A stretch of DNA of 64,000 nt, taken from assembly GCA_019828595.1 (NCBI GenBank), contig JAHQRK010000027.1:1-64000 (forward strand), in the 5' to 3' direction. The notes under the pieces are model-generated. The model had not been told where the DNA came from and did not search any database. It worked only from the letters and a program-made list of their open reading frames with translations. Shown piece after piece: positions 1 through 10,600 of the stretch. Both the position numbers and the translations under genes were made by a program. How positions within the stretch are numbered: position 1 is the stretch's first letter; every line of letters starts with the position of its first letter. The stretch comes from Aphanomyces cochlioides (taxonomy: Eukaryota > Oomycota > Saprolegniomycetes > Saprolegniales > Verrucalvaceae).

Positions 1-1948
1 GATAATACAGACGCTATTATCACTGATAAGTCGTTCGTGTTATCTGTGCAAGTACTGGCATTTTGCACGAGGACCCAGTCCTATTCACGGCGCATTTGAC
101 GGCAAGACAATGATGACCATGCGCTTAGATGATGCTCAAGGCGACTATGCGCTTAGATGATGCTCAAGGCGACTACGAACATGTCGGAGACATAGTATAT
201 CTAGATGGAGAAAGGCGAACCTTTTATGGTAATCTACGGTTGTGTCCAATGTGATTGTGGCACGCGTGGGTGAGATTTTAGCACTGTCAAGAAGGTCAAT
301 GTAGATGCTGAAATTTCAGTTGATAATGTGATTGGATCGTAAAAATACTGTGAATACAGTGTCCCGCCACTTAAGCTTAACATAATGTGGTTTGCCAGAA
401 AATACTACTCATTTCTTTCATAAATCGTACAGAAGTCGCGGTATTTTATTAAACATCACATTGTTTAATATCGCGTATTGAACTCGTACATCCAATGAGT
501 TGAAACTTTGATACTGGGTAATACACCTGCTAAGTATTCATGTAAGCACCCCTTAAGTGATTCATGATACTCGCCGTAGGCCCACTATCAACAGTGGTAC
601 TCCATCAAAAAAAGTAGCACCATCAGTTGCAATAGTGGTAACCAACGTTACACATTGTCCCCTTACTGTAAAAAAGTTGAACTATGGGAGAGGATTTACT
701 CGTCCAAAGTCAATATGAAAATACAGTAAAAACACACGTTTTAGCTGTCCCTGGCTGCTCTATGAAAATGTCCGGTATTTCGAGCCAAAAAATAACATGG
801 CCCTACTTCGTAACATTCGCATATCGCGTCGGAATTCGCCTTTCGGAGTCCAAGCCTCTGGCCAGAGTATGGCTTAAAGTGGCAGAAAGGGCTCGTCACC
901 CTACTGCACAGTGTGTTGACCGCTTATTCAGCGGCCTTTTCTGCCCGAGTGAAGCTATCCTAAGACATGCATCTCACCTTGCATCGTCCCAGAAAAAACC
1001 AACTGCCATTCATCTTGTCTTTGGCAGGTATTATTTTAAATAGCAGGACAATATTTTCATTTTGTATGTGGAATTGTTTGATCATTAATATTATCGACAA
1101 CTGGCATGTCCAGCATCATGGGTGCATTGTGACAAAACATGACACCAAGTATTGAGGAACACACAAAATAATTGACAAATGGATATTTGCCATGGATATC
1201 GGGCAATACAACCTTGAGTGGTCAAATTAGTTGATGTTGGTTGGAAGTGCTGACTACTATGAACGAACTTGTCCAAATTACTCTTTTTTTGACTTGGCGT
1301 TTGTATGTAAAAATTGCTCATTTTTGTACTTGGAATTTGTATGTCAAAATGACTCATTTTTTGACTTGACGTTTGTATGTAAAAATTACTCATTTTTGTA
1401 CTTAGAATTTGTATATAAAAATTGCTCATTTGTTGACTTGACGTTTGTATGTAAAAATTACTCTCGTACTTAGTCTCGTACTTACGTGTTGCGTTAGAGC
1501 TTTAAGTAATAGACTAGGGTGAGGCCAGGGCTACGCCCCTGGGTGGAGCGTTTTGCTTTGGAAATAACAAAGATTTGCTCACACACATGAAACGTTTGAA
1601 GCCATACTATGAATTTTGAATTTGATTCAGGCCCAGTTCGAAGTAAAAAATAAGTTAACGCCGAGCATACTGATTGGCTACTGTTGACTGACGAATATTA
1701 TTTTTCGTCAGGAGATAAATCATGTCCTGACCACAAAACCGTCGACTTGTACCGAAAAGAAAAATAAATTATCCAATCAGAGATCATATTATTTTGAAAC
1801 TAAGGAGACAGTATTTACTTCGCACTCCTTATTCACTTCTTTCTTATTTTACTTCGAATTGGCCTCCATAGTTTCCCTGTTTTGTTGTGCAAAAATGCCA
1901 GTACTTGCACAGATAACACGAACGACTTATCAGTGATAATACAGACGC
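1..1948. repeat. Unit U1, the most divergent copy
   Basis: This first copy differs from the others at many scattered sites. Examples are a changed stretch around 251-275, where the other copies share a common sequence after the CCAATGTGA; GTGAATACAGTG near 350 where others have GTGGATATGTG; CATGTAAGCACC near 540 where others have CATGCAACACC; a one-base shortening near 1270; and an extra base near 1758 that breaks a downstream frame. Higher divergence at an array edge is what unequal exchange predicts, so the true left edge may be close. The copy carries the palindrome right arm and the 28-bp duplication. Confidence 0.7.
1091..1429 (-). CDS. Antisense open frame across the 36-bp repeats, U1 only; doubtful
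   Basis: On the minus strand of U1 the 36-bp repeats read as a 12-residue repeat of the form MSNFYIQ[TI]xS[TQ]K, each starting with Met, then a nonrepetitive tail. All other units have one extra base near the start of the run (GTCTCAAATT versus GTCCAAATT), which breaks this frame. It is therefore most likely a chance product of a repeat whose period is divisible by three. No homologue is recognised. Confidence 0.12.
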   Translation of the reverse strand: MSNFYIQILSTKMSNFYIQTSSQKMSHFDIQIPSTKMSNFYIQTPSQKKSNLDKFVHSSQHFQPTSTNLTTQGCIARYPWQISICQLFCVFLNTWCHVLSQCTHDAGHASCR

Positions 1949-3869
1949 TCGAGGTACCCAGTCCTATTCACGGCGCATTTGACGGCAAGACAATGATGAC
2001 CATGCGCTTAGATGATGCTCAAGGCGACTACCAACATGTCGGAGACATAGTATATCTAGATGGAGAAAGGCGAACCTTTTATGGTAATCTACGGTTGTGT
2101 CCAATGTGATCGTGGCATGTGGTGGGTGGAGGTTCTAGGAGCACGGTCAAGAAGGTCAATGTAGATGCTGAAATTTCAGTTGATAATGTGATTGGATCGT
2201 AAAAATACTGTGGATATGTGTCCCGCCACTTAAGCTTAACATAATGTGGTTTGCCAGAAAATACTACTCATTTCTTTCATAAATCGTACAGAAGTCGCGG
2301 TATTTATTAAACATCACATTGTTTAATATCGCGTATTGAACTCGTACATCCAATGAGTTGAAACTTTGATACTGGGTAATACACCTGCTAAGTATTCATG
2401 CAACACCCCTTAAGTGATTCATGATACTCGCCGTAGGCCCACTATCAACAGTGGTACTCCATCAAAAAAAGTAGCACCATCAGTTGCAATAGTGGTAACC
2501 AACGTACACATTGTCCCCTTACTGTAAAAAAGTTGAACTATGGGAGAGGATTTACTCGTCCAAAGTCAATATGAAAATACAGTAAAAACACACGTTTTAG
2601 CTGTCCCTGGCTGCTCTATGAAAATGTCCGGTATTTCGAGCCAAAAAATAACATGGCCCTACTTCGTAACATTCGCATATCGCGTCGGAATTCGCCTTTC
2701 GGAGTCCAAGCCTCTGGCCAGAGTATGGCTTAAAGTGGCAGAAAGGGCTCGTCACCCTACTGCACAGTGTGTTGACCGCTTATTCAGCGGCCTTTTCTGC
2801 CCGAGTGAAGCTATCCTAAGACATGCATCTCACCTTGCATCGTCCCAGAAAAAACCAACTGCCATTCATCTCGTCTTTGGCAGGTATTATTTTAAATAGC
2901 AGGACAATATTTTCATTTTGTATGTGGAATTGTTTGATCATTAATATTATCGACAACTGGCACGTCCAGCATCATGGGTGCATCGTGACAAAACATGACA
3001 CCAAGTATTGAGGAACACACCAAATAATTGACAAATGGATATTTGCCATGGATATCGGGCAATACAACCTTGAGTGGTCAAATTAGTTGATGTTGGTTGG
3101 AAGTGCTGACTACTATGAACGAACTTGTCTCAAATTACTCTTTTTTTGACTTGGCGTTTGTATGTAAAAATTGCTCATTTTTGTACTTGGAATTTGTATG
3201 TCAAAATGACTCATTTTTTGACTTGACGTTTGTATGTAAAAATTACTCATTTTTGTACTTAGAATTTGTATATAAAAATTGCTCATTTGTTGACTTGACG
3301 TTTGTATGTAAAAATTACTCTCGTACTTAGTCTCGTACTTACGTGTTGCGTTAGAGCTTTAAGTAATAGACTAGGGTGAGGCCAGGGCTACGCCCCTGGG
3401 TGGAGCGTTTTGCTTTGGAAATAACAAAGATTTGCTCACACACATGAAACGTTTGAAGCCATACTATGAATTTTGAATTTGATTCAGGCCCAGTTCGAAG
3501 TAAAAAAATAAGTTAACGCCGAGCATACTGATTGGCTACTGTTGACTGACGAATATTATTTTTCGTCAGGAGATAAATCATGTCCTGACCACAAAACCGT
3601 CGACTCGTACCGAAAGAAAAATAAATTATCCAATCAGAGATCATATTATTTTGAAACTAAGGAGACAGTATTTACTTCGCACTCCTTATTCACTTCTTTC
3701 TTATTTTACTTCGAATTGGCCTCCATAGTTTCCCTGTTTTGTTGTGCAAAAATGCCAGTACTTGCACAGATAACACGAACGACTTATCAGTGATAATACA
3801 GACGCTCGAGGTACCCAGTCCTATTCACGGCGCATTTGACGGCAAGACAATGATGACCATGCGCTTAGA

Positions 3870-3925
3870 TGATGCTCAAGGCGACTATGCGCTTAGATGA
3901 TGCTCAAGGCGACTACCAACATGTC
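3870..3925 (+). repeat. 28-bp direct duplication inside the unit (representative copy)
   Basis: A 28-bp segment starting ATGCGCTTAGATGATG occurs twice in direct tandem in most units. In the units anchored at 2540 and 17694 it is present once, giving 1,856-bp spacing. Because 28 is not a multiple of three, the duplication shifts the reading frame: only the single-copy units keep a frame of about 75 codons open through this region (1882-2109 and 17036-17263). The single-copy state may be ancestral or a reversion by slippage. Confidence 0.9.
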
Positions 3926-4425
3926 GGAGACATAGTATATCTAGATGGAGAAAGGCGAACCTTTTATGGTAATCTACGGTTGTGTCCAATGTGATCGTGG
4001 CATGTGGTGGGTGGAGGTTCTAGGAGCACGGTCAAGAAGGTCAATGTAGATGCTGAAATTTCAGTTGATAATGTGATTGGATCGTAAAAATACTGTGGAT
4101 ATGTGTCCCGCCACTTAAGCTTAACATAATGTGGTTTGCCAGAAAATACTACTCATTTCTTTCATAAATCGTACAGAAGTCGCGGTATTTATTAAACATC
4201 ACATTGTTTAATATCGCGTATTGAACTCGTACATCCAATGAGTTGAAACTTTGATACTGGGTAATACACCTGCTAAGTATTCATGCAACACCCCTTAAGT
4301 GATTCATGATACTCGCCGTAGGCCCACTATCAACAGTGGTACTCCATCAAAAAAAGTAGCACCATCAGTTGCAATAGTGGTAACCAACGTTACACATTGT
4401 CCCCTTACTGTAAAAAAGTTGAACT

Positions 4426-4785
4426 ATGGGAGAGGATTTACTCGTCCAAAGTCAATATGAAAATACAGTAAAAACACACGTTTTAGCTGTCCCTGGCTGC
4501 TCTATGAAAATGTCCGGTATTTCGAGCCAAAAAATAACATGGCCCTACTTCGTAACATTCGCATATCGCGTCGGAATTCGCCTTTCGGAGTCCAAGCCTC
4601 TGGCCAGAGTATGGCTTAAAGTGGCAGAAAGGGCTCGTCACCCTACTGCACAGTGTGTTGACCGCTTATTCAGCGGCCTTTTCTGCCCGAGTGAAGCTAT
4701 CCTAAGACATGCATCTCACCTTGCATCGTCCCAGAAAAAACCAACTGCCATTCATCTCGTCTTTGGCAGGTATTATTTTAAATAG
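4426..4785 (+). CDS. Unit-internal open frame, 119 codons (representative copy), hypothetical
   Basis: This is the longest ATG-initiated frame of the repeat unit, starting MGEDLLVQSQYENTV and ending GRYYFK. It is present at every anchor listed for the array. Two copies are altered: U16 loses one G after the ATG and thus the start, and U23 loses one A in an A6 run and becomes 156 codons. Substitutions are few: Tyr or His at the residue third from last before FK, and Arg to Trp in U9. I recognise no family, signal peptide or membrane segment. The frame overlaps an ATG frame of 62 codons beginning 283 nt downstream in another phase. Open frames in nearly identical copies can persist by recent amplification alone, so coding status is doubtful. 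The spacing to the next array element is constant. Confidence 0.25.
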   Translation: MGEDLLVQSQYENTVKTHVLAVPGCSMKMSGISSQKITWPYFVTFAYRVGIRLSESKPLARVWLKVAERARHPTAQCVDRLFSGLFCPSEAILRHASHLASSQKKPTAIHLVFGRYYFK

Positions 4786-5014
4786 CAGGACAATATTTTC
4801 ATTTTGTATGTGGAATTGTTTGATCATTAATATTATCGACAACTGGCACGTCCAGCATCATGGGTGCATCGTGACAAAACATGACACCAAGTATTGAGGA
4901 ACACACCAAATAATTGACAAATGGATATTTGCCATGGATATCGGGCAATACAACCTTGAGTGGTCAAATTAGTTGATGTTGGTTGGAAGTGCTGACTACT
5001 ATGAACGAACTTGT

Positions 5015-5203
5015 CTCAAATTACTCTTTTTTTGACTTGGCGTTTGTATGTAAAAATTGCTCATTTTTGTACTTGGAATTTGTATGTCAAAATGACTCAT
5101 TTTTTGACTTGACGTTTGTATGTAAAAATTACTCATTTTTGTACTTAGAATTTGTATATAAAAATTGCTCATTTGTTGACTTGACGTTTGTATGTAAAAA
5201 TTA
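5015..5203 (+). repeat. Five 36-bp subrepeats encoding a 12-residue repeat (representative unit)
   Basis: Each unit contains five successive 36-bp repeats of the type TTRCTCATTTTT...TTTGTATGTAAAAA. Because 36 is divisible by three the plus frame reads a 12-residue repeat of the form N-[YCD]-SF-[FLV]-[DY]-L-[ATE]-FV-[CY]-[KQ]. Two subtypes alternate, with DL[AT]FVCK in repeats 1, 3 and 5 and YLEFV[CY][QK] in repeats 2 and 4, so the true period is 72 bp. In-frame ATG starts exist just upstream (MNELVSNYSF...). U14 loses two bases at the end of the run, so its frame reads on for ten more codons. Confidence 0.85.
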
Positions 5204-5264
5204 CTCTCGTACTTAGTCTCGTACTTACGTGTTGCGTTAGAGCTTTAAGTAATAGACTAGGGTG

Positions 5265-5293
5265 AGGCCAGGGCTACGCCCCTGGGTGGAGCG
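5265..5293. other. GC-rich hairpin in the repeat unit (representative)
   Basis: Within AT-rich surroundings the unit carries GGCCAGGGCTACGCCCCTGG, where CCAGGG pairs with CCCTGG around a short CTACGC loop. It lies just after the 36-bp subrepeats and before the promoter-like segment, and is present in all full units. It might act in an RNA 3' end or be a transposon remnant. I do not recognise a known RNA. Confidence 0.4.
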
Positions 5294-5412
5294 TTTTGCT
5301 TTGGAAATAACAAAGATTTGCTCACACACATGAAACGTTTGAAGCCATACTATGAATTTTGAATTTGATTCAGGCCCAGTTCGAAGTAAAAAATAAGTTA
5401 ACGCCGAGCATA

Positions 5413-5521
5413 CTGATTGGCTACTGTTGACTGACGAATATTATTTTTCGTCAGGAGATAAATCATGTCCTGACCACAAAACCGTCGACTCGTACCGAAA
5501 GAAAAATAAATTATCCAATCA
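5413..5521 (+). promoter_or_regulatory. Promoter-like segment: inverted CCAAT boxes enclosing two overlapping hairpins (representative)
   Basis: CTGATTGG (about 5,413) and CCAATCAG (about 5,514) are exact reverse complements, each with a CCAAT box. Between them CTGACGAA/TTCGTCAG forms an 8-bp stem around TATTATTT (5,431-5,454). The same GTCAG sequence can instead pair in GTCAGGA/TCCTGAC across the next ~25 bp, so the two stems exclude each other. About 70 bp downstream lies TTCACTTCTTTCTTATTTT, which fits the pyrimidine-rich oomycete initiator pattern (TCAYTYY followed by T-rich DNA). The segment recurs in each unit. Confidence 0.35.
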
Positions 5522-5630
5522 GAGATCATATTATTTTGAAACTAAGGAGACAGTATTTACTTCGCACTCCTTATTCACTTCTTTCTTATTTTACTTCGAA
5601 TTGGCCTCCATAGTTTCCCTGTTTTGTTGT

Positions 5631-5747
5631 GCAAAAATGCCAGTACTTGCACAGATAACACGAACGACTTATCAGTGATAATACAGACGCTATTATCACT
5701 GATAAGTCGTTCGTGTTATCTGTGCAAGTACTGGCATTTTTGCACGA
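5631..5747. repeat. Perfect 55-bp-arm palindrome in the long units
   Basis: A left arm beginning GTGCAAAAATGCC and ending GTGATAATA is followed by the 7-nt spacer CAGACGC and then its exact reverse complement, giving a 117-bp near-perfect palindrome able to form a cruciform or RNA hairpin. Complete copies occur at about 5,631-5,747, 7,568-7,684 and 20,784-20,900, and a right half-copy occupies the first ~77 bases of the window. In all other units the right arm is replaced by two bases, creating the junction CGCTCGAGGTACC, a net loss of 52 bp. Confidence 0.9.
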
Positions 5748-7567
5748 GGTACCAGTCCTATTCACGGCGCATTTGACGGCAAGACAATGATGACCATGCG
5801 CTTAGATGATGCTCAAGGCGACTATGCGCTTAGATGATGCTCAAGGCGACTACCAACATGTCGGAGACATAGTATATCTAGATGGAGAAAGGCGAACCTT
5901 TTATGGTAATCTACGGTTGTGTCCAATGTGATCGTGGCATGTGGTGGGTGGAGGTTCTAGGAGCACGGTCAAGAAGGTCAATGTAGATGCTGAAATTTCA
6001 GTTGATAATGTGATTGGATCGTAAAAATACTGTGGATATGTGTCCCGCCACTTAAGCTTAACATAATGTGGTTTGCCAGAAAATACTACTCATTTCTTTC
6101 ATAAATCGTACAGAAGTCGCGGTATTTATTAAACATCACATTGTTTAATATCGCGTATTGAACTCGTACATCCAATGAGTTGAAACTTTGATACTGGGTA
6201 ATACACCTGCTAAGTATTCATGCAACACCCCTTAAGTGATTCATGATACTCGCCGTAGGCCCACTATCAACAGTGGTACTCCATCAAAAAAAGTAGCACC
6301 ATCAGTTGCAATAGTGGTAACCAACGTTACACATTGTCCCCTTACTGTAAAAAAGTTGAACTATGGGAGAGGATTTACTCGTCCAAAGTCAATATGAAAA
6401 TACAGTAAAAACACACGTTTTAGCTGTCCCTGGCTGCTCTATGAAAATGTCCGGTATTTCGAGCCAAAAAATAACATGGCCCTACTTCGTAACATTCGCA
6501 TATCGCGTCGGAATTCGCCTTTCGGAGTCCAAGCCTCTGGCCAGAGTATGGCTTAAAGTGGCAGAAAGGGCTCGTCACCCTACTGCACAGTGTGTTGACC
6601 GCTTATTCAGCGGCCTTTTCTGCCCGAGTGAAGCTATCCTAAGACATGCATCTCACCTTGCATCGTCCCAGAAAAAACCAACTGCCATTCATCTCGTCTT
6701 TGGCAGGTATTATTTTAAATAGCAGGACAATATTTTCATTTTGTATGTGGAATTGTTTGATCATTAATATTATCGACAACTGGCACGTCCAGCATCATGG
6801 GTGCATCGTGACAAAACATGACACCAAGTATTGAGGAACACACCAAATAATTGACAAATGGATATTTGCCATGGATATCGGGCAATACAACCTTGAGTGG
6901 TCAAATTAGTTGATGTTGGTTGGAAGTGCTGACTACTATGAACGAACTTGTCTCAAATTACTCTTTTTTTGACTTGGCGTTTGTATGTAAAAATTGCTCA
7001 TTTTTGTACTTGGAATTTGTATGTCAAAATGACTCATTTTTTGACTTGACGTTTGTATGTAAAAATTACTCATTTTTGTACTTAGAATTTGTATATAAAA
7101 ATTGCTCATTTGTTGACTTGACGTTTGTATGTAAAAATTACTCTCGTACTTAGTCTCGTACTTACGTGTTGCGTTAGAGCTTTAAGTAATAGACTAGGGT
7201 GAGGCCAGGGCTACGCCCCTGGGTGGAGCGTTTTGCTTTGGAAATAACAAAGATTTGCTCACACACATGAAACGTTTGAAGCCATACTATGAATTTTGAA
7301 TTTGATTCAGGCCCAGTTCGAAGTAAAAAATAAGTTAACGCCGAGCATACTGATTGGCTACTGTTGACTGACGAATATTATTTTTCGTCAGGAGATAAAT
7401 CATGTCCTGACCACAAAACCGTCGACTCGTACCGAAAGAAAAATAAATTATCCAATCAGAGATCATATTATTTTGAAACTAAGGAGACAGTATTTACTTC
7501 GCACTCCTTATTCACTTCTTTCTTATTTTACTTCGAATTGGCCTCCATAGTTTCCCTGTTTTGTTGT

Positions 7568-7684
7568 GCAAAAATGCCAGTACTTGCACAGATAACACGA
7601 ACGACTTATCAGTGATAATACAGACGCTATTATCACTGATAAGTCGTTCGTGTTATCTGTGCAAGTACTGGCATTTTTGCACGA
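7568..7684. repeat. Second complete palindrome copy
   Basis: Same arms and CAGACGC spacer as the 5.6-kb copy. It precedes U5, the unit whose later segment carries the rare GAGATAGTATT variant (about 9,421), so the palindrome and that variant form a linked haplotype. Confidence 0.88.
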
Positions 7685-10600
7685 GGTACCAGTCCTATTC
7701 ACGGCGCATTTGACGGCAAGACAATGATGACCATGCGCTTAGATGATGCTCAAGGCGACTATGCGCTTAGATGATGCTCAAGGCGACTACCAACATGTCG
7801 GAGACATAGTATATCTAGATGGAGAAAGGCGAACCTTTTATGGTAATCTACGGTTGTGTCCAATGTGATCGTGGCATGTGGTGGGTGGAGGTTCTAGGAG
7901 CACGGTCAAGAAGGTCAATGTAGATGCTGAAATTTCAGTTGATAATGTGATTGGATCGTAAAAATACTGTGGATATGTGTCCCGCCACTTAAGCTTAACA
8001 TAATGTGGTTTGCCAGAAAATACTACTCATTTCTTTCATAAATCGTACAGAAGTCGCGGTATTTATTAAACATCACATTGTTTAATATCGCGTATTGAAC
8101 TCGTACATCCAATGAGTTGAAACTTTGATACTGGGTAATACACCTGCTAAGTATTCATGCAACACCCCTTAAGTGATTCATGATACTCGCCGTAGGCCCA
8201 CTATCAACAGTGGTACTCCATCAAAAAAAGTAGCACCATCAGTTGCAATAGTGGTAACCAACGTTACACATTGTCCCCTTACTGTAAAAAAGTTGAACTA
8301 TGGGAGAGGATTTACTCGTCCAAAGTCAATATGAAAATACAGTAAAAACACACGTTTTAGCTGTCCCTGGCTGCTCTATGAAAATGTCCGGTATTTCGAG
8401 CCAAAAAATAACATGGCCCTACTTCGTAACATTCGCATATCGCGTCGGAATTCGCCTTTCGGAGTCCAAGCCTCTGGCCAGAGTATGGCTTAAAGTGGCA
8501 GAAAGGGCTCGTCACCCTACTGCACAGTGTGTTGACCGCTTATTCAGCGGCCTTTTCTGCCCGAGTGAAGCTATCCTAAGACATGCATCTCACCTTGCAT
8601 CGTCCCAGAAAAAACCAACTGCCATTCATCTCGTCTTTGGCAGGTATTATTTTAAATAGCAGGACAATATTTTCATTTTGTATGTGGAATTGTTTGATCA
8701 TTAATATTATCGACAACTGGCACGTCCAGCATCATGGGTGCATCGTGACAAAACATGACACCAAGTATTGAGGAACACACCAAATAATTGACAAATGGAT
8801 ATTTGCCATGGATATCGGGCAATACAACCTTGAGTGGTCAAATTAGTTGATGTTGGTTGGAAGTGCTGACTACTATGAACGAACTTGTCTCAAATTACTC
8901 TTTTTTTGACTTGGCGTTTGTATGTAAAAATTGCTCATTTTTGTACTTGGAATTTGTATGTCAAAATGACTCATTTTTTGACTTGACGTTTGTATGTAAA
9001 AATTACTCATTTTTGTACTTAGAATTTGTATATAAAAATTGCTCATTTGTTGACTTGACGTTTGTATGTAAAAATTACTCTCGTACTTAGTCTCGTACTT
9101 ACGTGTTGCGTTAGAGCTTTAAGTAATAGACTAGGGTGAGGCCAGGGCTACGCCCCTGGGTGGAGCGTTTTGCTTTGGAAATAACAAAGATTTGCTCACA
9201 CACATGAAACGTTTGAAGCCATACTATGAATTTTGAATTTGATTCAGGCCCAGTTCGAAGTAAAAAATAAGTTAACGCCGAGCATACTGATTGGCTACTG
9301 TTGACTGACGAATATTATTTTTCGTCAGGAGATAAATCATGTCCTGACCACAAAACCGTCGACTCGTACCGAAAGAAAAATAAATTATCCAATCAGAGAT
9401 CATATTATTTTGAAACTAAGGAGATAGTATTTACTTCGCACTCCTTATTCACTTCTTTCTTATTTTACTTCGAATTGGCCTCCATAGTTTCCCTGTTTTG
9501 TTGTGCAAAAATGCCAGTACTTGCACAGATAACACGAACGACTTATCAGTGATAATACAGACGCTCGAGGTACCCAGTCCTATTCACGGCGCATTTGACG
9601 GCAAGACAATGATGACCATGCGCTTAGATGATGCTCAAGGCGACTATGCGCTTAGATGATGCTCAAGGCGACTACCAACATGTCGGAGACATAGTATATC
9701 TAGATGGAGAAAGGCGAACCTTTTATGGTAATCTACGGTTGTGTCCAATGTGATCGTGGCATGTGGTGGGTGGAGGTTCTAGGAGCACGGTCAAGAAGGT
9801 CAATGTAGATGCTGAAATTTCAGTTGATAATGTGATTGGATCGTAAAAATACTGTGGATATGTGTCCCGCCACTTAAGCTTAACATAATGTGGTTTGCCA
9901 GAAAATACTACTCATTTCTTTCATAAATCGTACAGAAGTCGCGGTATTTATTAAACATCACATTGTTTAATATCGCGTATTGAACTCGTACATCCAATGA
10001 GTTGAAACTTTGATACTGGGTAATACACCTGCTAAGTATTCATGCAACACCCCTTAAGTGATTCATGATACTCGCCGTAGGCCCACTATCAACAGTGGTA
10101 CTCCATCAAAAAAAGTAGCACCATCAGTTGCAATAGTGGTAACCAACGTTACACATTGTCCCCTTACTGTAAAAAAGTTGAACTATGGGAGAGGATTTAC
10201 TCGTCCAAAGTCAATATGAAAATACAGTAAAAACACACGTTTTAGCTGTCCCTGGCTGCTCTATGAAAATGTCCGGTATTTCGAGCCAAAAAATAACATG
10301 GCCCTACTTCGTAACATTCGCATATCGCGTCGGAATTCGCCTTTCGGAGTCCAAGCCTCTGGCCAGAGTATGGCTTAAAGTGGCAGAAAGGGCTCGTCAC
10401 CCTACTGCACAGTGTGTTGACCGCTTATTCAGCGGCCTTTTCTGCCCGAGTGAAGCTATCCTAAGACATGCATCTCACCTTGCATCGTCCCAGAAAAAAC
10501 CAACTGCCATTCATCTCGTCTTTGGCAGGTATTATTTTAAATAGCAGGACAATATTTTCATTTTGTATGTGGAATTGTTTGATCATTAATATTATCGACA

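Noticed and set aside
3542..3793. 83-codon frame (and similar frames beginning at TTG) in every unit as a gene
   Set aside because: It starts at TTG, which is not a normal start in a eukaryote, and crosses the promoter-like hairpins. Only a 13-codon ATG frame remains inside it.
3805..3815. CTCGAGGTACC looks like joined XhoI and KpnI cloning sites
   Set aside because: GAGGTACC is already present in palindrome units, and the junction is explained by loss of the right arm. No vector sequence follows.
4828..4836. TAATATTAT in each unit resembles the nonanucleotide origin of circular Rep-encoding viruses
   Set aside because: It differs at the last base, no flanking stem was found, and no Rep-like protein exists in the unit.
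5265..5320. GC-rich GGCCAGGGCTACGCCCCTGG as part of a tRNA, snRNA or rRNA gene
   Set aside because: It makes only one short hairpin and no conserved boxes of known RNAs are present. 5S, U2 and U6 signatures were looked for and not found.
5431..5454. Hairpin with loop TATTATTT as a rolling-circle origin
   Set aside because: The loop does not match the known consensus and there is no replication protein. It is kept only as one possible reading of the promoter-like segment.
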